Shown: positions 15,666 to 25,414 of the stretch, piece after piece | Layout: each line of letters begins with the position of its first letter | Numbering within the stretch: the stretch's first letter is position 1 | Translations under genes and position numbers: made by a program | Notes under the pieces: generated by a model | Databases searched by the model: none | What the model saw: the letters and a program-made list of their open reading frames with translations, nothing else | What the model was told of the DNA's origin: nothing | NCBI GenBank assembly: GCA_041855445.1 | Contig: JBHAEG010000016.1 | Location: 48,337-112,336, forward strand | DNA length: 64,000 nt | Source: Faucicola sp041855445 | Lineage (GTDB): Bacteria; Pseudomonadota; Gammaproteobacteria; Pseudomonadales; Moraxellaceae | Direction: 5' to 3'

Positions 15666-17879
15666 ATGCAAACACAGTCTTCAAAAAAAATAATAGATGA
15701 TTTAAATAAAAGTGAAATTACTTTAGCCATTGAAGGCATGACCTGTCAGGCATGTGCTACTCGTATTGAAAAAGTATTAAATAAAAAACCTGCCATCTAT
15801 CAAGCTGATGTCAATTTTGCCAATGAAACTGCCCATATTAGTTTTGATAAACAACAAGTTGATGAACAGCAAATTTTAGACTGGGTAAAAAAAACAGGTT
15901 TTACGGCAAATATTCAACAAACCGCTGATTTATTTCAAGTCACTGATGAACAGCAAAGGCAATCTATGCCTTATCGTTTAATCGTGATTTGGCTATGTTT
16001 ATTACCATTTTTGTTTGGTATGATGGGTATGCTGATTGGACGGCACGACTTAATGCCTCCTGTATGGTTACAGTTTGTTTTAGCAACGATTGTGCAGTTT
16101 TGGTTAGCAATACCTTTTTATCAAAGTGCTTGGGCATCAATTAAAGGTAAACTTGCTAACATGGACGTGTTAGTGGTGTTAGGCACGCTAACCATTTGGC
16201 TATATTCAACTTATATGTGGCTGTTTTCCTCACATGCTGAACATGCTGTATATTTTGAAGCAGGTGTTATGGTCATTGCTTTTGTACGCTTAGGTAAATA
16301 TTTAGAAGAACGCACCAAAAAGCAAAGTTTAAACAGTATCAATATGTTACTTGCCTTAACACCACAACAAGTTACGGTAAAAACACCAGCTGGTGACTGG
16401 CAAGAAATGTCACTTTCACAGGTAAAAATTGGGCAAATTTTATTAGCAAAGGCAGGTTCTCGCATTGCCTGTGATGGCATGGTGGTAGCTGGTAATGGCT
16501 GGTGCGATGAAAGTCACTTGACAGGTGAGTCAGTCCCATTACAAAAAAACATTGGTAGCTCTGTGCTTGCTGGTGCGATGGTAGATAATGGTAGTTTTGA
16601 ATATCGTTCAACAGCTTTGGGCAGTCAAACTCAACTAGGCGATATGATACAGGCATTAAGTGAAGCTCAAGGCAGTAAAGCAAATATCGCACGCATTGCT
16701 GATAAAGTATCGGCAGTATTTGTACCAACTGTAGTAATATTATCCATTTTAACATTTATTGTTAATTATTTTTTACAAATTCCACTAGATGACGCATTAA
16801 TGCGAGCGGTATCAGTATTAGTGATTGCTTGTCCATGTGCATTAGGACTAGCAACGCCTGCAGGTATCATGGCAGGCATGGGCGTTTCTGCTCGGCATGG
16901 TGTTTGGTTTAAAGATGCTCAAGCCCTTGAAGCGACTGGCTCAATAGATACCATCGTTTTGGATAAAACAGGTACATTAACTGAGGGCAAACCACAAATC
17001 GTTGATACCGCCATCATTGATAACAGTTTTAATGAAAACGAAATTTTAGCAATAGTTGCCAGCATTGAAAATCATGCTAATCACCCATTGGCAAAAGCAT
17101 TCATTGATAAAGCAAACCAACAAAACCTGAAATTTTTATCAGTTAATCAGGTTGAACATATCACAGGTCAGGGTATACAAGCGATAATTAATAATGTAGG
17201 TTTAGTCAAGGTTGGCAGTCTGGATTTTGTGAATTTTAATTTATTAGAAAATTTAGCAAATCAACATGTTTGGCAAATTGCTAGCATTGTCGCTGTGAGT
17301 ATTAATCATAAACCTTGTGCCATATTTGCATTGGCAGATGCTTTAAAAGCTGACAGCCAGCAAGTTGTTAAACAATTACAACAAGATGGCTTAGATGTCA
17401 TTATCATGAGTGGCGATAAAACAAGTGTTGTCAATTATATTGCCCAACAAGTTGGTATTCAACAGGCTTTTGCCCAATTATCACCACGAGATAAAGCCGA
17501 AAAAATCCAACAATTACAATCCACTGGTAAAAAAATTGCGATGGTTGGTGATGGCGTCAATGATGCCCCTGCGATGGCAATTGCCCAAGCAAGTTTTGCT
17601 GTATACCAAGGTACGGACGTAGCTCAACACAGTGCATCTGCCCGTTTAATGGGGAATTCTTTAATTCATGTTGATTATGCTCAAAAAATCGCTAAACAAA
17701 CCTTAAAAAATATCAAACAAAATTTATTTTTTGCGTTTATTTATAATTGTTTAGGTATTCCCTTAGCCATGATGGGTTTATTAAACCCTATGATTGCCAG
17801 TATTGCTATGACAATGAGTTCAATTTCAGTATTATTTAATGCGTTACGACTACGTTATTATTCTACCAAACATGAATAA
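15666..17879 (+). CDS. copA: Cu(I)-translocating P-type ATPase CopA
   Basis: 737 residues. One N-terminal metal-binding domain (GMTCQAC near residue 25) is followed by transmembrane helices. The intramembrane CPC motif is in VIACPCALGLATPAG, the phosphorylation motif is DKTGT, NHPLAKAF supplies the copper-ATPase HP pair, and GDGVNDAPAM is the hinge motif. These define a P1B-1 ATPase that exports Cu(I) from the cytoplasm to the periplasm. It forms an operon with copZ. Its last 22 bp overlap the 3' end of the convergent engB. Confidence 0.94.
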   Translation: MQTQSSKKIIDDLNKSEITLAIEGMTCQACATRIEKVLNKKPAIYQADVNFANETAHISFDKQQVDEQQILDWVKKTGFTANIQQTADLFQVTDEQQRQSMPYRLIVIWLCLLPFLFGMMGMLIGRHDLMPPVWLQFVLATIVQFWLAIPFYQSAWASIKGKLANMDVLVVLGTLTIWLYSTYMWLFSSHAEHAVYFEAGVMVIAFVRLGKYLEERTKKQSLNSINMLLALTPQQVTVKTPAGDWQEMSLSQVKIGQILLAKAGSRIACDGMVVAGNGWCDESHLTGESVPLQKNIGSSVLAGAMVDNGSFEYRSTALGSQTQLGDMIQALSEAQGSKANIARIADKVSAVFVPTVVILSILTFIVNYFLQIPLDDALMRAVSVLVIACPCALGLATPAGIMAGMGVSARHGVWFKDAQALEATGSIDTIVLDKTGTLTEGKPQIVDTAIIDNSFNENEILAIVASIENHANHPLAKAFIDKANQQNLKFLSVNQVEHITGQGIQAIINNVGLVKVGSLDFVNFNLLENLANQHVWQIASIVAVSINHKPCAIFALADALKADSQQVVKQLQQDGLDVIIMSGDKTSVVNYIAQQVGIQQAFAQLSPRDKAEKIQQLQSTGKKIAMVGDGVNDAPAMAIAQASFAVYQGTDVAQHSASARLMGNSLIHVDYAQKIAKQTLKNIKQNLFFAFIYNCLGIPLAMMGLLNPMIASIAMTMSSISVLFNALRLRYYSTKHE

Positions 17880-18538
17880 TTCACTGATTGATACTGTAAC
17901 CAATTTGCTAATACTTCTGAAAGTTCATCAACGCCTTGTTTATTCTGTGCAGAAAATAATTGAATACTAAAGGGTAAGTTTAGTTTATTTAATTGGCTTT
18001 TCGTTTGTTGTAATGTTGTTTTACTTGCTCCATATTTTAATTTATCTGATTTTGTTAATAAAATATGTACAGGTAATTGACCATCTTTTGCCCAATGTAA
18101 CATTTGTTCATCAAAATACTTCAATGGGTGACGAATATCCATTAATAACACTAATCCAACTAAACTTTGTCGTGAAATCAAATACTTTTCTAATTCTTTT
18201 TGCCATTCTTTTTTCATTGCTTCAGGCACTGCCGCATAGCCATAGCCTGGCAAATCTACCAAACGTTGCTGGTCATTACCCATCGAAAAAAAGTTAATCA
18301 TTTGGGTGCGTCCAGGTGTTTTTGAAGAGCGAGCAAGCTGGCGTTGATTAGTTAATGTATTGATACAAGAGGATTTTCCTGCGTTTGACCGTCCTGCAAA
18401 TGCCACTTCTAACCCTATATCAGCAGGGCATAATTTAAATGTGGGTGCAGATAATAAAAACTGCGTTTGGGCAAGCCAACTTTTAATTTGCAAAATATCA
18501 AGTGGGTTATTTTGTTCGATGGTAGGTTGTTGTTGCAT
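17858..18538 (-). CDS. engB: Ribosome biogenesis GTPase EngB/YihA
   Basis: 226 residues from the ATG at 18536-18538; a GTG at 18595 would add 19 residues with no homology support. G1 is GRSNAGKSS, the switch region is SKTPGRTQMINFF, G3 is DLPGYG and G4 is TKSDK. These identify the EngB/YsxC family, an essential GTPase for late 50S assembly. The C-terminus overlaps copA on the other strand by 22 bp. Confidence 0.93.
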   Translation of the reverse strand: MQQQPTIEQNNPLDILQIKSWLAQTQFLLSAPTFKLCPADIGLEVAFAGRSNAGKSSCINTLTNQRQLARSSKTPGRTQMINFFSMGNDQQRLVDLPGYGYAAVPEAMKKEWQKELEKYLISRQSLVGLVLLMDIRHPLKYFDEQMLHWAKDGQLPVHILLTKSDKLKYGASKTTLQQTKSQLNKLNLPFSIQLFSAQNKQGVDELSEVLANWLQYQSVNYSCLVE

Positions 18539-19051
18539 TGGCACAGTCAAATATCCATTAATTATGTATGCTATATGATAGCAAATACTATACACATTGT
18601 CATCGCACCATCTATATCTGTGTTAAAGTGAGCTGTTTACAGTGGATTTAAAATATCATTTTATTCAAAAAATATCTGCCAATCTGGTTTTGTCTATTTT
18701 CTAAGCTTTACCTAAATAACCTTTTTGACAATATACCTTACACAATAATAATGATATGGTTTACCTAAGTAGTAAATTTGTGGCATAATTGTCATTAATA
18801 TCAATTATTGGATTAGGGTTTTTGAGGGCTATTCCAAATTGGTCACAACTGTTTGCCAATTATATGGATATTTGATAATTAGGTCATGTCTATTAATAAA
18901 TCGGTATAACCAGATAATTATGGCAGGCAAAAACTGCAAACTCTTGCTATAATAGCAATCATCTATCAGATAACATGGTATGGTTTGGACTTGCAATCTT
19001 CAGTAAGCAATACAGTTACTTACCATCGAGTTTTAGTAGGAAATATCGCCA
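18539..19051. other. Long intergenic region between engB and cytochrome c4
   Basis: This 513-bp gap has no credible reading frame. On the plus strand an extended -10 (TG-C-TATAAT, 18945-18953) lies about 100 bp before the cytochrome gene. It is embedded in the near-perfect palindrome TTGCTATAATAGCAA (18945-18959). Several other A+T-rich promoter-like hexamers occur, including a TTGACA near 18726. The first ~60 bp contain the engB leader with a GCTAT/ATAGC dyad. An unannotated small RNA cannot be excluded, but none is evident. Confidence 0.5.
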
Positions 19052-19720
19052 ATGAAAAAAATAATCACTGCCGCAAGCCTTATTATTGCCAGCACAAGCG
19101 GTTATGCTGTTACTAATGTCCCAAAACATGACGTTGTTGCTGGACAAAAAATCGCAGAAACAGTTTGTGCGGCTTGTCATGGTTTAAATGGTGTAAGTGT
19201 TGTCCCTTCTCAGCCAAATCTTGGCGGACAAAATATTAAGTATTTATACAAACAAATGATAGATTTTAAATCAGGTTTTCGTCAAAATCCTATCATGTCA
19301 TCACAAGTTGCTAATTTAACTGACCAAGACATGGCGAATGTTTCAGCTTACTATGCAAGCCAAAAGCCATGGGGTGTCAGTTACGCAAATCCTGAAACAG
19401 CTCAAGTCGCTCAAAAATTATATTATGGTGGTGATGGTAAACGTGGCGTAATTCCTTGTGCTGGCTGTCATGGTGGTAAAGGCAATGGTAATGAATGGGC
19501 GGCGTTTCCTCGTATCGGAGGACAACATTCAGCATACATCACTGTTCAATTAAAACTATTCCGTGCTGCAGGACGTGAAGACGAAATCGCCTCTGAAGAC
19601 CAACAACGTGTCAATGATGCCGCCAAAAAAGGTGAAAAAGGCATGATGCAAATGGTTTCTGCAAGATTATCAGATAAAGATATTAAAATTTTATCTGACT
19701 ATATCGCAGCATTACACTAA
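19052..19720 (+). CDS. Dihaem cytochrome c4
   Basis: 222 residues: Sec signal peptide (about 1-19), then two similar cytochrome c domains with haem motifs CAACH (near residue 41) and CAGCH (near residue 135). Each is followed by a GG..H/K..Y...Q pattern and a methionine ligand region (NPIMSS and KGMMQM). This is the periplasmic dihaem cytochrome c4, an electron carrier between the quinol-oxidising complexes and terminal cytochrome oxidases. It is often found next to engB, as here. A strong inverted-repeat terminator follows. Confidence 0.92.
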   Translation: MKKIITAASLIIASTSGYAVTNVPKHDVVAGQKIAETVCAACHGLNGVSVVPSQPNLGGQNIKYLYKQMIDFKSGFRQNPIMSSQVANLTDQDMANVSAYYASQKPWGVSYANPETAQVAQKLYYGGDGKRGVIPCAGCHGGKGNGNEWAAFPRIGGQHSAYITVQLKLFRAAGREDEIASEDQQRVNDAAKKGEKGMMQMVSARLSDKDIKILSDYIAALH

Positions 19721-19765
19721 GTCTTATATTATACTAAATTCTTAATTATATCATCAATTGTCATT

Positions 19766-19805
19766 ATTGGGTTTGTCTGAGAAGTTCTCAACAAACCCAA
19801 TTTTC
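19766..19805 (+). terminator. Terminator after cytochrome c4 gene
   Basis: ATTGGGTTTGT and ACAAACCCAAT form an 11-bp stem with an inner TGAG/CTCA extension, followed by TTTT. It lies 46 bp after the cytochrome stop codon. Confidence 0.8.
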
Positions 19806-19836
19806 ATGGACTAAATAAATCAAGGCTATATCAATC

Positions 19837-20343
19837 ATGAATTGGGCAGAAATGGATATGCGAGTTTCTCGCACTGAATTAAAAAAATCACACGAGCGGT
19901 TGCAGTTATTAGCTGAACCTTTAGCAAAATTATCCAAAAAACAAATGCAACACTTGCCAGCCAGTGAATTTTTTGTTGATGATTTATTAAAATTAGCAGA
20001 TATCACCAGCCATGAAGCACGCAAACGCCATATCAAACGTTTAGGCAAGCTTTTAGCAGAAGAAAATGCCCACGACATTGTTAATTATTTATTTTGTTGT
20101 GTATTTAGTCCAGAACAACAGGCAAAAATCGAAGCATGGCAAACACGGCTAAATTTAGATGATGACAATACAATTAAACAATTTGTGAAACAGTTTTGGG
20201 TATCAGAATTAAACACAACTCGCCAGTTATTGATTTGGGTTGCTTATGCAAAATATCAACAAGATGATGAATTATTGAATGAAAGCCTTAACGATTTACA
20301 TACTTATATTCGTCAAGTAGCAATTTTATCAAAAGACAAATAA
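19837..20343 (+). CDS. yjgA: Ribosome-associated protein YjgA (DUF615)
   Basis: A 168-residue, helix-rich, charged protein. The RVSRTELKKSHERLQLLAEPLAKL and ARKRHIKRLGKLLAEEN segments match the DUF615/YjgA family, which associates with late 50S assembly intermediates (also named DarP). No membrane segment or signal. It lies alone between two terminators, close to another 50S assembly gene (engB). Confidence 0.85.
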   Translation: MNWAEMDMRVSRTELKKSHERLQLLAEPLAKLSKKQMQHLPASEFFVDDLLKLADITSHEARKRHIKRLGKLLAEENAHDIVNYLFCCVFSPEQQAKIEAWQTRLNLDDDNTIKQFVKQFWVSELNTTRQLLIWVAYAKYQQDDELLNESLNDLHTYIRQVAILSKDK

Positions 20344-20390
20344 TTATCTTTCAAATTAATCAGTATATAAATCATTGTATAAATAATAAT

Positions 20391-20426
20391 AAAGTCAAAC
20401 AAACTAATATTGTTTGTTTGACTTTT
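20391..20426. terminator. Bidirectional terminator between yjgA and acs
   Basis: AAAGTCAAACAAAC pairs with GTTTGTTTGACTTT across a short loop, flanked by A and T runs. It serves yjgA on the plus strand and acs on the minus strand. Confidence 0.8.
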
Positions 20427-20449
20427 AATAGGACTATGAAAATAGCTTG

Positions 20450-22387
20450 TTAGCCTTTTTTCACAATTGCAATCAAGTTATCTACCACTTCTGGCTCGGC
20501 TAATGTTGAAATATCGCCTAAACCTTCAAATTCGCCCGAAGCAAGTTTACGCAAGATACGACGCATAATTTTACCTGAACGAGTTTTTGGCAATGCTTCC
20601 GTAATGTATAACGCATCAAGGTTAGCAATTGGACCAATTTCTGCACGCACATGACGATTAATTTCTGCTTTTAATACCTCACTGGCTTCCTCGCCTGAAC
20701 GTAGAATAACATAGGCACAAACGCCCTGACCTTTTAAGTCATGAGGCATACCGACAATCGCTGCCTCTGCAACGGCTGGGTGTGAAACCAATGCACTTTC
20801 TATTTCTGCAGTACCCAAACGATGTCCTGATACGTTTAACACATCATCAACACGCCCTGTAATCCAGTAATGCCCATCTTCATCACGCAATGCCCCATCA
20901 CCTGTAAAATACGCCCCTGCATAGGTGCTAAAATATGTTTCTAAGAAACGTTTATGGTCGCCCCAAATTGTCCGCATTTGACCAGGCCAGCCTGATGTAA
21001 TTACTAAATTACCTTCAGATGCTCCTTCTAAGAAATTACCCTCTGCATCTACAATCGCAGGCTGTATACCATATAATGGGTTCATCGCCGACCCAGGTTT
21101 CATATCAACAGTATTTGGTAATGGTGCCATTAAAATACCACCTGTTTCGGTTTGCCACCAAGTATCCACAATTGGGCAACGACCTTCACCAATGACATTA
21201 TAATACCAATCCCATGCTTCTGGATTAATTGGCTCACCCACTGAACCCAACAAACGTAAACTAGAACGATTTGAACGGCGAACAAATTCATCACCTTCTT
21301 TCATCATTGCACGAATAGCCGTTGGTGCTGTGTATAAAATGGTTACATCATGTTTATCAATAATATGCCCAACCCTTGCCCAATCAGGATATTGAGGCAC
21401 ACCTTCAAACATTAACGTAGTTGAACCATTGGCAAGCGGACCATATACAACATAGCTATGTCCTGTAATCCAGCCAACATCTGCCGAACACCAAAACACA
21501 TCATTTTCTTTAATATCAAACACATCACGATAAGTTGATAATGCGTACGTTAAATAACCACCTGTGGTATGTAACACACCTTTTGGCTTACCTGTTGAGC
21601 CTGATGTGTATAACAAAAATAATGGGTCTTCGGCGTTCATTGGCTCTGGTGGGCAATCATCATTTGAGTTGTCAATTAAATTATGATACCAAATATCACG
21701 CTTACCACTCATTGGGATAGATACCCCAGTACGATAAACAACAATGACCGTTTGCACACACTGTGTACCATCATGGTCTAATGCTCTATCAACATTTTGT
21801 TTTAATGGTGTATGTTTACCACCACGCACTGACTCATCAGCAGTAATCACCACTTTTGATTGACTGTCAATAATACGGCTAGCCAAACTTTCAGAAGAAA
21901 AACCGCCAAATACCAACGAATGCACCGCCCCAATTCTAGCACACGCCAACATTGCCACCGCAGCTTCTGGTATCATTGGTAAATAAATCGTTACACGGTC
22001 GCCTTTTTTTACCCCTTTACGGCGTAATGCGTTTCCTAAACGACAAACTTCTGAATATAGTTCTTTATAAGAAATAATTTTATGTAATGATGGGTGGTCA
22101 CCTTCCCAAATAATCGCTGGTTTATAAGGATTTTCAGCGACATGGCGGTCTAAACAGTTTGCCGATACATTCAGCTCGCCATCTTCAAACCATTTGATAC
22201 TAAAATTATCAAGGTCATAGTTTACATTTTTAATCTTGGTTGGCTTTTTTATCCAATCAACCAGCTCTGCTCGCTTTTCCCAAAATTTTTCATTATTATC
22301 AATCGACTTTTGATAAGTTTCGGCGTATTTTTCTGGATTAGTGTTGGCTTTAGCAGAAAATTCTGCACTGCTAGGATAGGTTTTCAT
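20450..22387 (-). CDS. acs: Acetyl-CoA synthetase Acs
   Basis: About 645 residues. The adenylate-forming motif is LYTSGSTGKPKG, the substrate pocket region is DTWWQTETGG, and the hinge and A8 region lie around GRVDDVLNVSGHR. The C-terminal TRSGKIMRR carries the catalytic lysine, which is the target of reversible acetylation in this family. It makes acetyl-CoA from acetate, ATP and CoA. Two ATG codons are adjacent. The second (22385-22387) is 7 bases from AGGAG and is preferred over the one ending at 22390. It is a single-gene unit. Confidence 0.95.
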   Translation of the reverse strand: MKTYPSSAEFSAKANTNPEKYAETYQKSIDNNEKFWEKRAELVDWIKKPTKIKNVNYDLDNFSIKWFEDGELNVSANCLDRHVAENPYKPAIIWEGDHPSLHKIISYKELYSEVCRLGNALRRKGVKKGDRVTIYLPMIPEAAVAMLACARIGAVHSLVFGGFSSESLASRIIDSQSKVVITADESVRGGKHTPLKQNVDRALDHDGTQCVQTVIVVYRTGVSIPMSGKRDIWYHNLIDNSNDDCPPEPMNAEDPLFLLYTSGSTGKPKGVLHTTGGYLTYALSTYRDVFDIKENDVFWCSADVGWITGHSYVVYGPLANGSTTLMFEGVPQYPDWARVGHIIDKHDVTILYTAPTAIRAMMKEGDEFVRRSNRSSLRLLGSVGEPINPEAWDWYYNVIGEGRCPIVDTWWQTETGGILMAPLPNTVDMKPGSAMNPLYGIQPAIVDAEGNFLEGASEGNLVITSGWPGQMRTIWGDHKRFLETYFSTYAGAYFTGDGALRDEDGHYWITGRVDDVLNVSGHRLGTAEIESALVSHPAVAEAAIVGMPHDLKGQGVCAYVILRSGEEASEVLKAEINRHVRAEIGPIANLDALYITEALPKTRSGKIMRRILRKLASGEFEGLGDISTLAEPEVVDNLIAIVKKG

Positions 22388-22614
22388 CATTTCACTCCTT
22401 GAATGTGAAGGGCTGGATTACCATTGTTGTTGCATACCATGCTAAAATAATATGCTATTATTTTTTGCTTGGTTATTTGATGTTAATTCCATGCAATTTC
22501 AATTAAATTCGCTAGATAGTTTTACAAAATTTGATGGGGTTTGCAAATAAAAAATTGTTATTTTTGCAATTATTTTTTTTACTCACCTAAGTGTTTTTTA
22601 AATATTTGATTTTT

Positions 22615-23883
22615 ATGAAAAAATTACCAAATCAAGTAACATCTTGTCATACTAATTCTGCAATACTAACCACTGATGTGTTAATTATTGGAGCTGGAGC
22701 CTCTGGATTATTTTGTGCTATTACGGCTGGCAAACGTGGGCGAAAAGTTATTGTTATTGACCATGCAAATAAAGCAGGTAAAAAAATTTTAATGAGTGGC
22801 GGTGGTCGTTGTAATTTTACCAATTATGATATTCAACCTAGTCATTATTTAGGAAAAAATCAACACTTTTGTAAATCAGCGTTATCTCGTTTTTTAAATT
22901 GGGATTTTATTCATCTAGTACATCAACATGGTATTTCGTACCAAGAACGAGAACATGGACAATTATTTTGTGAAAATTCCGCAAGCGACATCTTACAAAT
23001 GTTATTAACTGAATGTGAAAATGCTCATGTGGCTATTCAATTAAAAACCAACATCGAAAAAATTACCCCTTTAGATAATAACTTAGGATTTTTAGTTAGC
23101 ATATCGCAACATAATCAAATAAAAATTTATCAATGCCAGTCGTTAGTTGTAGCAACAGGTGGTTTATCCATTCCAACCATGGGAGCAAGTGGCTTTGGTT
23201 ATCAAATAGCAACCCAGTTTGGACATGAAATTGTGGCAACTTCAGCAGGACTAGTACCATTTATCTTTACAGATAAGTTGGGCGACTTATTCAAGTCATT
23301 ATCAGGAACTAGTATAGACGTTATTGCTTTTAATGATAAGATATCATTTAAATTACCAATGTTATTTACACATCGTGGTCTATCAGGGCCTGCGATATTA
23401 CAATTATCAAATTATTGGCGGTTAGGTGAGTCAATTTGTTTAAATTTATTTCCAGATATAGATATTGCCAATTTTTTACGCCAACAAAAACAACTTTATC
23501 CTAAACAACTTTTACGCACTGTATTTAATGAAAATTTACCTTGTAAAGCTTTACCAAAAAAAGTAATCATCGCTTTACAAAATTTTTTATGGCAAGATAT
23601 AGCTGAAACAAGTTTAGCAAATATTAAAGATGAACAGTTGCTAAATATTGGGCAATTGTTAAATCATTGGCAAATTACGCCAGCTGGTACAGAAGGTTAT
23701 CGCACAGCAGAAGTAACGTTAGGCGGTGTTGCAACGGATAAAATTTCATCAAAAACTTTACAAAGTCAATTACAACCTAATTTATATTTTATTGGCGAGG
23801 TATTAGACGTGACGGGCTGGCTTGGTGGCTATAATTTTCAATGGGCTTGGGCGAGTGGTTTTGTCGCAGGGCAAGTGGTTTAG
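22615..23883 (+). CDS. BaiN/YhiN-family FAD-dependent oxidoreductase
   Basis: About 422 residues from the ATG at 22615; a GTG at 22591 is less likely. The N-terminal dinucleotide fold has VLIIGAGASGLFCAI. The KKILMSGGGRCNFTN segment is the signature of the HI0933/YhiN/BaiN family, as are the FTHRGLSGPAILQLS middle part and the C-terminal GEVLDVTGWLGGYNFQWAWASG. Members bind FAD; the physiological substrate of the proteobacterial group is not settled. No operon partner is evident: 83 bp separate it from the next gene, also a flavoprotein. Confidence 0.85.
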   Translation: MKKLPNQVTSCHTNSAILTTDVLIIGAGASGLFCAITAGKRGRKVIVIDHANKAGKKILMSGGGRCNFTNYDIQPSHYLGKNQHFCKSALSRFLNWDFIHLVHQHGISYQEREHGQLFCENSASDILQMLLTECENAHVAIQLKTNIEKITPLDNNLGFLVSISQHNQIKIYQCQSLVVATGGLSIPTMGASGFGYQIATQFGHEIVATSAGLVPFIFTDKLGDLFKSLSGTSIDVIAFNDKISFKLPMLFTHRGLSGPAILQLSNYWRLGESICLNLFPDIDIANFLRQQKQLYPKQLLRTVFNENLPCKALPKKVIIALQNFLWQDIAETSLANIKDEQLLNIGQLLNHWQITPAGTEGYRTAEVTLGGVATDKISSKTLQSQLQPNLYFIGEVLDVTGWLGGYNFQWAWASGFVAGQVV

Positions 23884-23966
23884 AGGTTTTCAATAGATAT
23901 TTAATTAATATCTAGCATAAAACTTTGCAGTTTAGAGCATAGTTTACACAATTTAAGGAACAAAAG

Positions 23967-25202
23967 ATGAATATGAAAAATATAACAGAAGATTTAAACA
24001 ATTCTTATCAATTAAACGCAACTTATCAAGCTGATGTGATTGTCGTTGGGGGTGGGCCTGCTGGTTTAAGCTTTGCCAAAGCTATCGCCTCAACAGGTTT
24101 AAATATTATGGTAATTGAAAAAAATAGTGAAGATAACCTTGCAAATCCTGCGTATGATGGACGAGAAATTGCTTTAACTCACGCATCAAAACGACTGATG
24201 GAACGACTGGGCATGTGGCAATTAGTCAATCCAGAAGAAATTTATTTGTTAAAAGAGGCTTGTGTCACCAATGGCAACTCACCTTATCAATTGTATTTTG
24301 CCAAACCTCGCCAAGTATTTGGACAAACCGTTGAAGGCTTGGGCTATTTAATTTCTAATCATAATATTCGTAAATCGGCATATGATAGCGTAAAGTTACA
24401 AAAAAATATTCAGCTTTTATGTGGTAAAGGTGTCAAACAGGTAGCAACATTTGATGATTTTGCTAATGTTGAATTAGAAGATGGCACACTATTACGTTCA
24501 AAATTATTAGTTGTAGCGGACAGTCGTTTTTCTAATAGTAGACGACAGTTAGGAATTTCTGCTGATAGTCATGATTTTGGACGGACAATGATTGTTTGTC
24601 GTATGACAAATACTATTTCTAATCAACAACGAGCGACTGAACATTTTTATTATGGAATTACGGTTGCCTTATTACCATTGAACGAATACACCACAAATTG
24701 CGTTATCACAGCGACTAATGCCGAAGTGCAACAATTATTAACATTATCGCCAACTGATTTCGCCCGTCAAGTTGAGAATTTTATTGATATGCAATTGGGC
24801 GATATGCAATTAGTCAGTACACAACATACTTATCCTTTGGTTGCCGTTCATGCTAATCGTTTTTATACAAAACGTTGTGCTTTAATTGGTGATAGTGCTG
24901 TTGGTATGCACCCTGTCACTGCTCACGGCTTTAATTTAGGTTTACACAGTGTAGAAATTTTAGCAAAATATATTGAAAAAGCAGTAAAAGTCGATGGGGA
25001 TATTGGCTCAGAAAATTTACTTGCTAAATATCAGCGAGAACATATGTTGATTACTCGTCCAATGTATCATGGTACAAATACCATTGCAAAATTATTTACG
25101 ACTGAAACACCAACAGCAAAAGCTTTACGTTCATTGGTATTAAGAGTTAGTAATAATTTACCACCATTAAAAATGTTAATTACCAAACAGCTGACTGGCT
25201 GA
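23967..25202 (+). CDS. ubiM: FAD-dependent ubiquinone hydroxylase, UbiM/UbiH type
   Basis: 411 residues. The FAD-binding VIVVGGGPAGLSFAKAI motif lies near residue 25. The mid-chain DGxxLRSKLLVVADSR type motif and C-terminal ALIGDSAVGMHPVTAHGFNLGL segment place it in the class A flavin monooxygenases of ubiquinone synthesis. The MHPVTAHGFN wording, instead of the HPIAGQGLN of UbiH and UbiF, fits UbiM, a hydroxylase with relaxed position specificity. That subfamily call is from memory and moderate. It would hydroxylate the quinone ring at the inner membrane. An AAGGA precedes the start. Confidence 0.7.
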   Translation: MNMKNITEDLNNSYQLNATYQADVIVVGGGPAGLSFAKAIASTGLNIMVIEKNSEDNLANPAYDGREIALTHASKRLMERLGMWQLVNPEEIYLLKEACVTNGNSPYQLYFAKPRQVFGQTVEGLGYLISNHNIRKSAYDSVKLQKNIQLLCGKGVKQVATFDDFANVELEDGTLLRSKLLVVADSRFSNSRRQLGISADSHDFGRTMIVCRMTNTISNQQRATEHFYYGITVALLPLNEYTTNCVITATNAEVQQLLTLSPTDFARQVENFIDMQLGDMQLVSTQHTYPLVAVHANRFYTKRCALIGDSAVGMHPVTAHGFNLGLHSVEILAKYIEKAVKVDGDIGSENLLAKYQREHMLITRPMYHGTNTIAKLFTTETPTAKALRSLVLRVSNNLPPLKMLITKQLTG

Positions 25203-25414
25203 TATTATTTACCATGATTATCAATTACTTATTTTCATTGAATATTATCAGTTTACAAATAGTGTTATCATTGAACATTTGAGTATATTTTGCTAAACTA
25301 TTAGAAATATTTAAGTCTTGCAAAGCAATGCTTGTATCATGCTGTCGTCTAGTAATAAGAGCTTTCTTATTTTAGCTTTTCTAAATAATATTCACTGAAC
25401 TTCTGGGGTCTTGT

